A stretch of DNA of 64,000 bases from Lutjanus erythropterus. Taxonomy: Eukaryota; Chordata; Actinopteri; Lutjaniformes; Lutjanidae. The position numbers and the translations under genes were made by a program. Of this stretch, positions 37,301 through 50,409 are shown piece by piece. Positions within the stretch are counted from its first letter, which is position 1. Each line of letters starts with the position of its first letter. The notes below the pieces were generated by a model. It saw nothing but the letters and a program-made list of their open reading frames with translations. It searched no databases and was not told where the DNA came from. Location of the stretch: positions 840,051-904,050 of the forward strand of contig CM034602.1 in assembly GCA_020091685.1 (NCBI GenBank). Direction: 5' to 3'.

Positions 37301-40300
37301 AATCAATTGTGATTCCAACAGAAACACAAAAGATCAAACTAGACTGGTATCAGTGTCATCTTTAAACCGGCTCTGGTCCTGACAGACGTCTCAAGCTGCA
37401 GAAAAAGAAGCTTCTAGAAATATTTCTGTTGTTTCTTGTCCAGGGAAAAATCATATTCCACTTGAATTCCGACGTCAGGGAGTGAAGACGGTGTCGTGGA
37501 AACTTCCTATGTGTAACACAGAGCAGATGGTTTTCTTGAACGTAAAGCTGCCAACAAAACACTCACACACATTAATACATGCAGGAGGAACACACAGGAA
37601 CCCACTTTAACCCACACACACAGACACACACATGCATTTATTAACAATCATGCACATCATCACATACACAGACAAATATGTTAAGTGTTTCCTGATCTTC
37701 AGTTTCAGGATTAAAAGGTAAAAATGTGAAATCAGGTTGAAGTCAGACTGATGTGGAAAACAGACGACACAGTATCACCTGTGACCGAGTCGTCTTCCTC
37801 CTCTTCCTCCTCCTCTTCTTCTTCCTACTGGATTGCAAAAGCAGCGTTTTGACATTTAACAGTGAATGTGCACATCCAGAGGCAGTCCATGTGCAGCTCA
37901 GATCCTGCAGACCTGCTGGATGCTTTGTGGCGCTGCCATCGCCAAGGATTTGGTCATTCACTGTGGTCCTCGACTCAGTGGCCCGTAGAGACGATGACTC
38001 AATGCTTTAATAACTTTCATATCTGCACTTTACGACTGCCAGAGTTCATCTGAGTGTGCGACTGACTGCGCACACGTGTTGAGAGACGGTGCGACTGAGT
38101 TTAAGGATGATACTGGGGTTGCTGATGGCTGAAAATGATTTTTCTTTCTTTCTTTCTTTTTTTTAACCAAAAATACTGCAAGCATAACTTTACTGTGCTG
38201 TTCGTCCCCCATCCCTGGTGCTGAGGTGAACACCAGAATCAAACTGAGACCTCACCAGGTTCTTTAGATGTGTTTTTAAAGGAACAGTTTTTGGGAAATA
38301 TACTTATTTACTACCTTGCCTTGAAGACTGGTTATATTGAGCTGGATATACACTATGAGATTTTGGGTTTAGCAGAACATTAGCTTGCTAACTATGTTAA
38401 TATTAGCCTCAACTTGCGATTCTCCTTCTGTAATGTTCGAACTGCCTGTTTTCAGTTTTCATTCATTTTTTTTGTCGACCACCTCGTAGTTTTTGTACGT
38501 GAACGAAATTATCTTTGGTCTCATTTTTTCCCAACTAGACCTCAGTAACGTAACGCCTGTTCTTCATGGTTCTCTGCTGCCTGATTGGTTCAAACAAAGT
38601 GATTTTGGCGAGTGTCAGTTTGCTGAGAATGAATCATGTTAACGTTAGTTGTTTCAGGAAGTGAAGAGAGATGAATTGATTTGTGGGTTTGCACTTTTTG
38701 AATAACAGATTTCTTAATCTTTGGACTTGGAGGAAGGTATCAAGTGCTTTCAAGTCAAAAGGCTCAAGTCCAAGTCAAGTCATGAGTCCAGTTGTAAGTC
38801 TTTTTTGATTTTGTCAAGTTGAGTCTAAAGTCTTCAAATTTGTGCCTCGAGTCTTACTGAAGTCCAAGTCATGTGACTATGCCAATCCAGAGTGCCAAAC
38901 GAGAGCCGAAACCAACCAGACATTACACTTTAGTTATTCTCCTTAAAGACAGAATACTTGAGTTTTATGATGCGAAGTACTAAACCTCCTGCTCAAACCC
39001 AGAGAGGAACAAACTCAGTGAGAATTTAGCCAGCTGGTTACACTGAACGAGTCCTGATTCCAATCAGTATTTAAAGTTTCCAATCAACAATGAGATCAGA
39101 TCAGAGTTCAGATTTGGTGCTTCAGTGCTGAGACTGTTTTTGATCATGGGACTGATATTTGACTTGTTTATGACCTGTGTTCCAGGGAAGACTTGACTCA
39201 GCTTGACTTTAAGTTTTGCATCTGAGTCACGGTGTGTAACCGTCTTGCTGTCAACATTCAACTTGATTTATAGTTGATCAGTTTGTACGATGAGTGAGCT
39301 CAGTTCAATCTCATAAAAGTTGTTCACTGGGTGGAAAGTAGCAAAGTACATTTCCTCAAGTTATTTATTTAAGGACAAATTTGAGGTGCTTCTACTTTAC
39401 ATGAATATTTCCATGTAATGCAACATTATACTTCTTACTTTACAGATTATGATTTCATTTCCTGTCCATATATGTGATCATATAGACACCAAAATATCTG
39501 ACGGGTTCATTCGACAATAAACACTTCCTGGATTTAGCACAGAGATGTAATCCTGTGTGTGATACACAATGCCCATTATGTTGCAGTGATCTCCTTTAAA
39601 ATCCAAGTTCTGTCTTCAGGATGGGGTCCTGCTCGGGGCGGTGGGAGCCTACGACTGGAACGGAGCCGTGCTGAAGGAAACCAAACATGGAAAAGTTGTT
39701 CCACCAAAATCATCTTACAAGCACGAGTTTCCAGAGGAGCTGAAGAACCATGGAGCCTATCTGGGTACTGATATGTAAAATAATACAACCTGCACTGTAC
39801 TCCTTGACTCTGTTATTATTTTTCTATTTTTGTCTTTTTGAGTTTGATACCTGATTAGTTTGATGGTTACAGCATTTAACTAAATGTCCACAACCAGTGG
39901 AGAGGCCATACAGTGACTAAAGGTTGATCCCCTCACAGCTTTGAATGTGGTTGAAACAAACTGCAATGCAGCCATAAGATATTGATATTTCTTGTGCACG
40001 GCACAACCAGGAACTATGGCCTGATGGTGGTGCTACACAAGAGGTCAGGCCAGTCACCAGAATAATTTGGGTATTTTTATTTCTAAGACAGCAAGCGGCA
40101 AAATGTTGGTCACCCAGTTTGATTGACTGGCCTGCAGCACTATCTTCAGGCTGTATTAACTAGGAAATATAAGGGACACACTTTAAAAATTTGGGGTGAT
40201 TCACTCCAGATCCATTCTTTTCCATTTCAGGTTACTCTGTGGGTTCACTCATTTCATCTCGCGGCTCTCAGCTCTACGTGGCTGGAGCTCCGAGGTTCAA

Positions 40301-43300
40301 CCACACCGGCAAGGTCATTGTGTTCACCCTGAAGAACACCGGAAACCTGACCATCCTGCAGGCCCTGCTGGGAGAACAGGTCTCAAAAACACACGAAGCA
40401 TGAAGCATGTTCATATATTACCTTAATATGTATCCACACATGTGCAACACACGACCTCTCCATGATGATCCGACTGTTTGATCTGATGAGACTCGTTTAA
40501 GACAATTTTGCATTCAGACTGTTTGCAGAGGTTTTTCTGAATGTTGGGTTTTTAAAGTGTGAAAATCGTCATTAAACTCAGAAAATGAATCAATTTGCGG
40601 CAAACTTTTGAAAGGTTGCAAAAAAAGAAAATGGCACGTTTCCATCAATAAGGCTAAACAAAGCTCTTAAGGATGTTTTTTTCAATTTGGCCAGTTGAAA
40701 TTATTCTTTCATGTCAGAAACTTCTTCTTCTTGTGTTATTGAAACTTGTTGTGCAACAGTTCTGATCTTGGTTTGTGCTGTTCTTTTACAGATCGGCTCG
40801 TATTTCGGCAGTGAATTGTTATCGATGGACATAGACGACGATGGACAGACGGATGTCCTCCTGGTGGCAGCACCTATGTTTTACAGCCAGGGCTGGGAGA
40901 GAGGGAAGGTTTACATCTACACTGTTACACCACAGGTACGTTCAAGCAAACAATAGGAAGGAATCGACGTAGGGCGGGAATGTCTTGGCATCTTATGATT
41001 TGTTTTGATTCTGATTCTGAGGGCTACAACAATTATCCATGTATCTTAATGCACCAAATTTTATGCTTTTAAGCCAAAGTGGGCCAGTCAGATTGTATCT
41101 GTCTGCAGTTGCTCAGCCATCCTCGCTAAAGCAAAGACACAGCCTAGTTTAGAACATAAGTACAACGTATTTACATGTCTGGTGTTTCACCATCCAGTTG
41201 GCCCAAGACAGCCAAGTCTTACAAAATAGTTTCAAGCAATCATAATCAAGAATTGGATTTTAAATTTCTGATTAGTGACTTTTCTACATTGATTCCAAAT
41301 GTCTGCAAAAAGAATTTTGATGCATCTAAGAATCGATTTCTTCCACCACCCTTACAATCGACCTGTGGTTCTGCTTCATCTGTCCACAAGCTTGACAATA
41401 GCCGACCAACATGTATGACAATTTATCTGTTCAGGAACAGTTGATCGGTCCTCACTCCACCCAAGGAACCTGGAATTCTGTCCGACTCTAAAATTCTTGC
41501 AGCTCAGAAACTGACTCAAATCTCACAGTATATATCTAGATTTATGTAAATCCTACACTTTCACTTGATCTTGTGATCCTGTGAATCCTGCTGCAACATC
41601 TTACAGCAAAACCACACGTCATTATCACAATACCAGCAAATAAAACACAACTTTGTACAGACAGGACACTTCAGCAGGCTGCTAAATACACAGAAATATC
41701 ATGCAGAAAGAGAAACTAAACTTTATGTCTCCCTCCAGACATCCCTCATCCTGCAGGGGGCGCTGGACATTTCTAACCACTCTCAGAACTCCCGGCTGGG
41801 TTCGGCATTGGCCCAGATACCAGACATGAACGGGGACGGATTCAGGGAGTTGGTGGTGGGAGCGCCGCTGGAGGACAACCACCAGGGGGCGGTCTATGTC
41901 TTTTATGGGCAGGACAAAACCATCCAGCACCAGTACAGACAGGTAACAGACGCTGAAGCAGCTCAGCCAAACAGAGGGAATCTGAACAAAAATGATCTCT
42001 GTGTTTGTTCTCTCACGTTCTCTCTGCAGCGTCTGTCTGCGGCAGGGTTTTCTGCAGGGCTGCAGTACTTCGGTCAAAGTCTTCACGGCGTTTTGGACGT
42101 GAATGGAGATGGGCTGGTCGACCTCGCAGTGGGAGCGCTGGGAGCTGCTGTCATCATCTGGTCAGACGTCTCACACACATCTTTTAGCAATGCTAGCGGC
42201 ACGATGCTATGAATGACAATGTTCTCTCTGTTGTTCCACCACTTTGATTCCATCCATCCTTCTCCTCCAGGTCTCGCGGCGTGGTGAGAATTCAGGCCAA
42301 GCTGACCTTTGAACCCGAGAAGGTCAACATCTTTAACAAAGACTGTCGGCGAGGAGGGAAGGAGGTCACCTGCATGTCTGTGACCATCTGTCTGAGTCTG
42401 GAGTCCAGGACAAAGACAAAGACAAAGAGCAGGACGGATGTTGGTAATAACATTTATTATTACAGTAACTGCAGATTCAATGAAACAGGAAGTTTCTTAG
42501 ACATCTGCAACATGTGCCAAGTTCAGCCATATTTTCACAAGCAGGTTGACTTAAACTGAATTAATTAGTTTCACTGACTAAATGTCAACTAAAAAAGACT
42601 AAAATGTGACTGTAATTAACTAATATTTTCAGTAAACAAGACTAAAAGTACATTTTAAATTCTTGTCAAAATTTACACTCCTTAAAAAAATAGTTCTATT
42701 CTTTGCCAGCTAGTTAAAAAAGAAAAAAGTTACCTAGCTAAAACATTTCTTTTTAAGAAAAATGTTTCAGTGTTTATTAGCACATTAAAAAAGATAAAAG
42801 TTATATTGTTTGCTAGCTAGCTGAAAAAGAAAAAAATGTTGCTAGCAAGCTAAAATAATAAATTAAAAAACAACATTTTTTGATAGCTAGTTAAAAAGAA
42901 AAAAACATTTATTATTGGCTAGTTAGCTAAAGAGTTAACAAAATGCTCAATTATTTGCGAGGCAGCTAAACAGTTGGTTAGCCTAGCTAGCGTCCTCATG
43001 ATGGCTCAGCAGAGAATTATTTTGCTCATTCCATCTCAAAAAAAGGGCAGCTATTTTAAAAGTTAAACCTCCTCAAGTGGAAATTTAAAGTTAATACTGA
43101 ATCATAGCTTCAGAATTAAATTTAATCTTGGTTAAGAGTAAAAACTAAACTGAAGTTTAAGGTTTTACAGTTTACATTTAATCTTTTTTTATTTTAAACT
43201 AATTTAAAGTTTGATGCAACATAATTTAATGCAGTTTGAAAATGAATTCTTGCTGCAGCTTGTAGGAGCTGAATGAAAGAATGACGCTTGTTTTTCACTC

Positions 43301-43459
43301 CTTTGCAGCCCTTGTGGGTTGTTGCACGTCTTTCAGTTGTGCTCTCACAGCTCCACCCGCCTGAACATTGTTCTCTTGTTTCCATGCAAAGGTCAAAATG
43401 GGCTCCGTCCTTGTTTCTTGGTGATGCTGGTAAACAGTGACTCTGATGAGGAAAACATT

Positions 43460-43526
<67 letters not shown>

Positions 43527-44954
43527 CTGTGGAACGACATCAATGAAGTGTGAAATCAGACCAACGGGGTGAGACGACTCAACTCACATGAATGAACCCA
43601 AAGTGAAAACCTAATTTGTGCAGAAGGAACAAAGTTCACAGTGACAGCGGCGTGTCTCTGACAGTTTATTCATGGTGTGATGTTTGTTCATGAGATCATG
43701 TTGGAGATGATTTCACTCAGCTGGTCAGACACTCCCTCCTGAACCCACACGAAAACTTCAAAACTCAGTCTAAGTTTTACTGAACATACATTTTTTTTTA
43801 TTCTTAAATTTAGTTACTTCTGTCCCATAAAAAAAGTTGAGGAAACTCATCATTTCAAGGCAGTTGTCTTCACTAGAATTTCAAGTTTTGAATCAAACCT
43901 AAAACTTTGAGAAAGTTTTGAAAAATGTAAAACCAAATAAGTTTGCAATTGAGTTGACAAACTTGAAACTTAAAAGAACTTTGATCACAGTTAAAATATT
44001 TGGTTAAGCCAACTCAAACATTTTCAGCAAATGCAACTCAGAATTTTCATTCACACCTCTCACTGCAACAAGTTAACACACTTAAACTTAAACCTTAGTT
44101 TACTTAGTTTACTTTAAGTTTTAAGTTTTCACTACTTATTAGATTTAATTAATGTGAGCAGCGAATAAACCAAATAGTTTTGTTGATCTATAATGTTTTG
44201 TTGAGATAATTTACTTTTCTTCTTTAGATGAAATTGAATCTTGTGAGTTTTAGAAACCACCTGAAAACATCATATTTGACACAGTGAACAATTTGGAGAC
44301 AATTATCTCAGCAAAACATTATTAGTTGGTCAAACTTTTTTAAAACTGGAGTTGGGCTCAAAACTACCTTGAAATTTTAAATTTTCTCTACTTTTTTGTT
44401 TTTGCAGTGTGAGGTGTAGTTGGATTTACTGAAAATCAATAATATTTTAATTGAACAGTAATCATAGACTCTATGTAACACTAACTATAGTTAAACTCTG
44501 ATAACCTCCACCTTTGAAATTTCTCAATTAAAAGAAAATGTTGGAGCTGATTGCCTCAGAGTGTTTGTACTGACAGCGCAGCAGCTGATGTTGCTGCTCC
44601 GGAGCAGGTTCAACCACGTCTGGATGAATTAAAGGGAAACAGTTCAATCCTGCAGATGATAACAGCTGTCTCGTCTTCCAGCTGTGTGGACGTTTGTGAC
44701 AAGAGCGTCAGAGTCATCCAGATGTTTGGTGTTTTGTCCGTCTTGTCGTGGACGTTCCCTCGCAGCAGAGGTTCCTCACGGTGCTTCGTGTCTCTGTGTA
44801 ATTGTCTTCAGATGTGGCTGCGTGGAAACCTCATGCTAACATGCTAACTCCAGTTAGCACGTGTCGTTCCTTCTCCCTCCGTCACCTCAGACCTTCATCT
44901 GTTCTTTCTCTCCATCAGCTCCTCATCCTCACCCCCATCATCTGGACCAGATTA

Positions 44955-45020
<66 letters not shown>

Positions 45021-48000
45021 CAGAGGTGCACACATGCCAACACTACACACTCTTAGAAATAAGGGTTCCATGAAAATTCTTCCTGAAGGGCTGATGTTCT
45101 ACCTGAATCATTTGCTTCTGTAGAACCATTTTTTCAAGAAAGAGTTCATCAAGGGCTGTTTGTAAGAATAAGGGTTCTGTTAAGAATGATTTTCATCAAC
45201 AGAACTTCTTTCAGAAGAAAGAGTTCTTCAGGGATTGTTGAAATCCTTCACATCCTTCAGCGACGTGTTCTGGATGAAAGCCTTGGAATACGAAAGGAGT
45301 CTCAGTAGAAACTCCTAGATGTGTTCTAGATAGAACCTGTGGAATATAAAAGGGTTCTTGGTGGAACCAGGTCTGTGACTTCAAGATAAAACCCTTGGAA
45401 AATAAAAGGGTTCTTGACAGAACCCACACAGAGAGTTCTAGTTAAAATCCTTGTAATATAAAAAGGTTATGGTAAGGTTCTGTGGATTCTTGTTGGATTC
45501 TGGATAGAACCCCCAGAGATGGCTCTGGGAGGAACACCACAGAGTGGTTCTGCTTTAGAACCTGTGATTGGTAGATGTGGGTGAAAATTCAACCGTTTGT
45601 TTTCAGATTTTCTCAGGTTTGATCTGGAGTTTGTTTTTCCCCGTGCAGACGTGGCGTCTCGAACACGAGCTGGACCGAAGCAGCTGACTTCAGCTCTCTG
45701 TTCTCTCATAAATCAGAACCCAACTTCAGTTGTTAACCAGATGAGAACTGGTTCTGCAGTCCAACAACTGACAAGGAAGCAGGAAATGCATCAGTTTATT
45801 AACCAGTAACACAGAAAATGTTCTTACCCCATTAAAAAAAGAGAAACAGAAACACAACAGATTACAGTAGTTTTGCATCATATTTCATCAAACTGCAGAA
45901 TTTACTGAAAGACAACATATTTTCTTTGTGAATCATCACACAAACAGTAACTGCAGCTGCAGACAGATGTTCTACATGACACAAACCTGCAATTTCTGCA
46001 CTTTGTTCCAATTCAGAGGGACTAATTTGATTTAGTTGTTGCATGTGGCCGTTGGTTCGTTCGTGTTCTACGAGCGGTCGTATGGAATGATGACATGAAA
46101 TGTTGAAATTTAAATTTAAATTCTGGGAAGAGGTCATACAAACTGTTTTGAGTTTTATTTCAGTTAGCTTACCTGTCGGCCTGCGTGTATTTATCCCTGG
46201 ACTACTTTCACCTACGTTCACACAAACAGAAAAGATGCTAAACGCTTTGCTGCAACTTCATGTTGGAGTTCAGAGGAACCTCCAGCTGCTCACGGGTTTA
46301 AAACTCTTTCTAACTGTTTAACCATTGAAACAGAGCTGAGCTGTTTTTTTAATTTTAGGACATTTTATTAAATATCGTGAAAATCTCCAACCAAGATGTT
46401 TGAGTAGTTGTTGTTGTTTGTTTGTTGGTTTTGTTTTCTTATGTGTATGTAAACCTTTAAGTAAGTTTAATTTGACTTAATTCTGAAAAATTCATTAAAT
46501 ATCGTGAAATAAAAAATTGAAACCACGTGTGAACAAAGATGCATCTCTAAATGTGCAAAAAAGTAACAATATAACAGTGATGATTTCTGTGGGGTCAGAA
46601 TGACTGAAACAAGTCAAAATGATCACATTTACTTTGCCTTCTGTGTCATTTATAAAAAAAAACATTTTAAATGAAATAACTGATATTTTTAGGAAAAGTC
46701 AGGTACCAGCAGTTGTATTTTTTAAGTTATTGTACATTTACATTTGAAAATGGTCACAGTGACCTCCTTGGTTGTTCTAGTGTTAAGAATACATGAATGT
46801 GAAGATGGAAAATGATGTATTGGAGTGACTTGTTACTGGTTACGTAATCTCTTGAGTCTGTCCACATAACAATAGTGAATGGAAACACTTACTGATTCAT
46901 GTTTTATTTTGCCAACTTCTCAAACAGTCCCTTAAATTATTTGGAAACGTGACAAGTTTGCAGTAAAGAGCTCGCCAGGTGACATCATTGTCTTTCATAT
47001 CACCTGACAGACCTGTAAAGTCTGCTCCCTGAGTGTTTACAGTCTCATTGTGCTGCACATTAGCTGGATTAGACTGGATTTTTTAAAACTCCGTCTCTCC
47101 CTCCTCCTCCTCCTCCTCCTCCTCCTCTCAGCTGCTTGGTACAGTCTGCTGCTGGACGAGAGGCGTTTTCCTCCTCGAGCTCTTCTGGACGAATCAGACC
47201 GTCAGCAGCCCAGGAGTCTGTTTCTGCAGACAGGAAGTCAGAGCTGCCAGCGCCTCAGCTTCTCCGTCCAGGTCAGAACCCCCCCCCCCCCCCCCCCAAC
47301 GCACAAAGAGTTCATTCAGTGAGAATCCTTAAACTCACAAGCATCACTCAAACTTTGGCTGATGTTTCTTTTAACAGGAGACGACTGATTATGGACGTCC
47401 CATCGCGGTTGTCCTGGAGACGGGGTTGCAGAGCCCAGACGAGGGGCCGGTGTTGGACCCGGACTGGCCGAGCATCCTGAGGGCTGAGGTGAGATGTTGT
47501 CATGGTATTTACATCCAGGTGGCATCACATTCCTCTTCCTCATGCTAATTCAACCAATCCCTGTGACCTTGACCACTGTGTGACCTCGCCATTTTGTCCA
47601 AACACTGCAACTTCTCCGCAAATTTGACCAATCAATCAATCAATCAATCAATCAAACTTCCTGCAAGTCCCCCCCCCAACATCATAAACATACATCTCAG
47701 TGAACTTTGCATTTATATAGATATATTTTTTATTTTGTCATTGGTTGTCTGTCCTCAGAGTAACACTCAGTCTGTCTGTTGCTGTAGCTTCCCTTCTGGA
47801 ACGGCTGTGAGCAGGAAGATACGTGTGTTCCTGACCTCATCCTCCACAGTCACACTGACCTCATGAATGTTCAGTGAGTAACACCTGCTCTTCACAGACA
47901 CACACCTGTATTATCATCATGTGTCCACTAACACCGTCCCTGCATGTGTTTCACCTGCAGGCAGTTCTGCAGCTCAAGGGACGGGGCCTCCTGGTCACTC

Positions 48001-50355
48001 TGCAGCCACCAGGGGGCGACAGAGGACTCGGTGTACGTGGTGGAGACCGGGCGGAGGAGGATGGTGGTTTTTGCCCGACTGGAGAATCAGGGAGAGAACG
48101 CTTATGGAGCCACCATCCACATCTCCACCTCCTCCAACCTGCTCTTCTCCAGCCTCATAGTCAAGGTGTCCTCATGGAATAAATGTTTATTCCTCTTTTG
48201 GACTTTTGTCTCCTCAACTGCTGTTGACACCGTACCTGTCCCCTTAAAGTGTTGGGGGTCCAGTGGCATATTGAAAAATGTGTTCAGGTTCATTGTTTTG
48301 GATTCATTCAGAAACCTCTACAGTGTCTTTCTGATTGCAATGACCAAGCATGACTCTGTGGCTCCTCCCCTTCCCCACAGGACCAATCGGATATTCAGAT
48401 TGAGTGTTACTCTGAGGACAGACTGGCCAATCAGAGGAGCTGTAACATCAGCGCTCCATTCATGAAGTCTTTGTCTCAGGTAGGTGCTGCATCGACACAC
48501 AAGTACTGGTGTTTATATACCACTGACATACATTTAATGTGAGTGAACAGCTCATCGTTTTTATTTCCTCTCATCAAGAAAACAAACCTTCAAAAAAGTT
48601 GAGGCAACTTAAAATTTCAAAGCAAAGTCGAGATGAGGGTCGTGAAGAGAGGGATGAGTGTTTGAGGGATGAAGAGGTCCTGATATTTATTTAATATTAA
48701 GACTGAGGCCCGTCCCTGCCCTCCTCCAATGGAAGAAAGACAGAGAAAAAAACAACAACAAAAAAGGTGTTTTGTTTATTTTGTGACACAAATAAAATCT
48801 TCTGTGACCCTCCTGTGGGTCACGACCCGGTGTCTGGGAACGACTGATCTGTACAATATACCCATGATGCAACACTTACACACAACATCCCCAAAACTTT
48901 CTAGAGTCATTAAGTCAGTGGTGAATTTGTGTTGTAACAGGTGTTATTAGACATCATACAGCTGTTATACAGCCTCAGTAATGATAGTGATTAGACTGAG
49001 CAGGAATATGTTTCAACTAAAATCCCTCATTAGCCTAATGACCGTCCTGTAAACATGATCACGGCCCCGCCCTTCACTGTGAGGCCCCCGAGGGCCCGCT
49101 TCACAGATGCCTGTCTGAATAAAGTCCAGTTTATTGGTCCAGACTGCGGTGCAGATTATCATCAGCTTCCTCTTAACAAGACTGAAGCTGCAGGACGAGG
49201 TGAGACGCAGCCGCAGGGACAGACACGAGGCTTCAGTCTGCACACAGAGGACATCAGAGACTGGAGACAAAACCTGTCACATGTTGACAGGATGGAACAA
49301 TAATTTTGTTAAAATACTGATGAATAAAAGAAATATAAATAAATTTTCCAGCTCAGATTTAAAAGTTTTTAGATATTTCTCCCTGGTCCTTTAAAGTAAC
49401 CTGCCAGTATACTGAGGTGGAGGAAATATTCAGACCTTTACTTCTGTAAAAGTACAAACATCACACTGAAATTAAAATTGTTGTTTTTGTTTTGTTTTTG
49501 TTTTTTTGTTATTTTATTTTTAACCCTTGTGTGCACCAGTACTAAATAGGACAAACATTTTCCCAAGGATACAAAAGTGAATGAAACTCTGAATATATGA
49601 TAAATTTAATTCCTTTTATTCTGGGTTCATTCCATATATTCAAACTTCATATTATATATAGATAATAATTTCCTGAATGGCGTGCCATAATATATATATA
49701 TTAGGGCTGTGCGATATTGGAAAAAACTGACATTGCGATTTTTTTTAACCCTGCGATATATATAGCGATTTGAAAAAATACAGGAATTTTCACCAGATGA
49801 CTTGAACAGCACTTTATGTTCTGCTGCACTGCTGCCATCTTGTGGACAATTAACCTGCACTGATCTTGTGACTCACTCCGTACGCAGGGGCGTGGTCTGC
49901 TTTCGCAAACTGATTAAGAACGATTGTGATTGGTGGATCGCTGCGCGCAGTGTGTGTCAGGTATCCTTGAAATTAGATGAGAACACGTTTAGTTCACTTG
50001 CCTCCTACATCACAGGACCTGTGATGTAACTATTGCGCACACGTACGTTGCGATGACGATGCTCAAACGATATATTGTGCAGTTATTTTGAAAGTAACCC
50101 GCTCTCTTCCTGTCCAGGTATCTTTCCGTCTGGAGTTTGAGTTCAGCCGTTCTGTCTTCCTGGACCACGTACGGGTTGTCATGGCAACAACCAGGTGTGA
50201 CAGCTGTTTCTTTCTTTTTTATTTTATGTTTTTCTGTTTGTTGACCTCAGAATGCAGGAATATTTAAATAAGAACAACTGAAAATCACACACTTGTTCTG
50301 AATACAAAAACCTGCATTGGATCAGCATGAAGTGTTCTGTATAAGGAAACTTTAA

Positions 50356-50409
<54 letters not shown>

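Larger units (their letters stand above)
35345..39619 (+). other. Integrin intron 10 (4.3 kb)
   Basis: Holds a full SINE (35864-36194) and an unclassified repeat-like block at about 36205-36780. It also holds a pyrimidine-rich stretch (37785-37830) and the second copy of the repeat seen at 10430 (38455-38800). No exon recognised. Confidence 0.75.
42444..47131 (+). other. Integrin intron 16 (4.7 kb)
   Basis: No exon. Contains the GCTAGCTA repeat copy 2 (42690-43240), (CA)n (43461-43523), a MITE-like block (43780-44420), (CA)n/(GA)n (44956-45021), a GGGTTCT/AGAACC-rich degenerate repeat (45050-45560), and a CTC tract against the next exon. Confidence 0.75.

Noticed and set aside
45050..45560. 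CRISPR-like spaced repeat
   Set aside because: Repeat words are degenerate, spacing is irregular, and the context is vertebrate. It is an old minisatellite.
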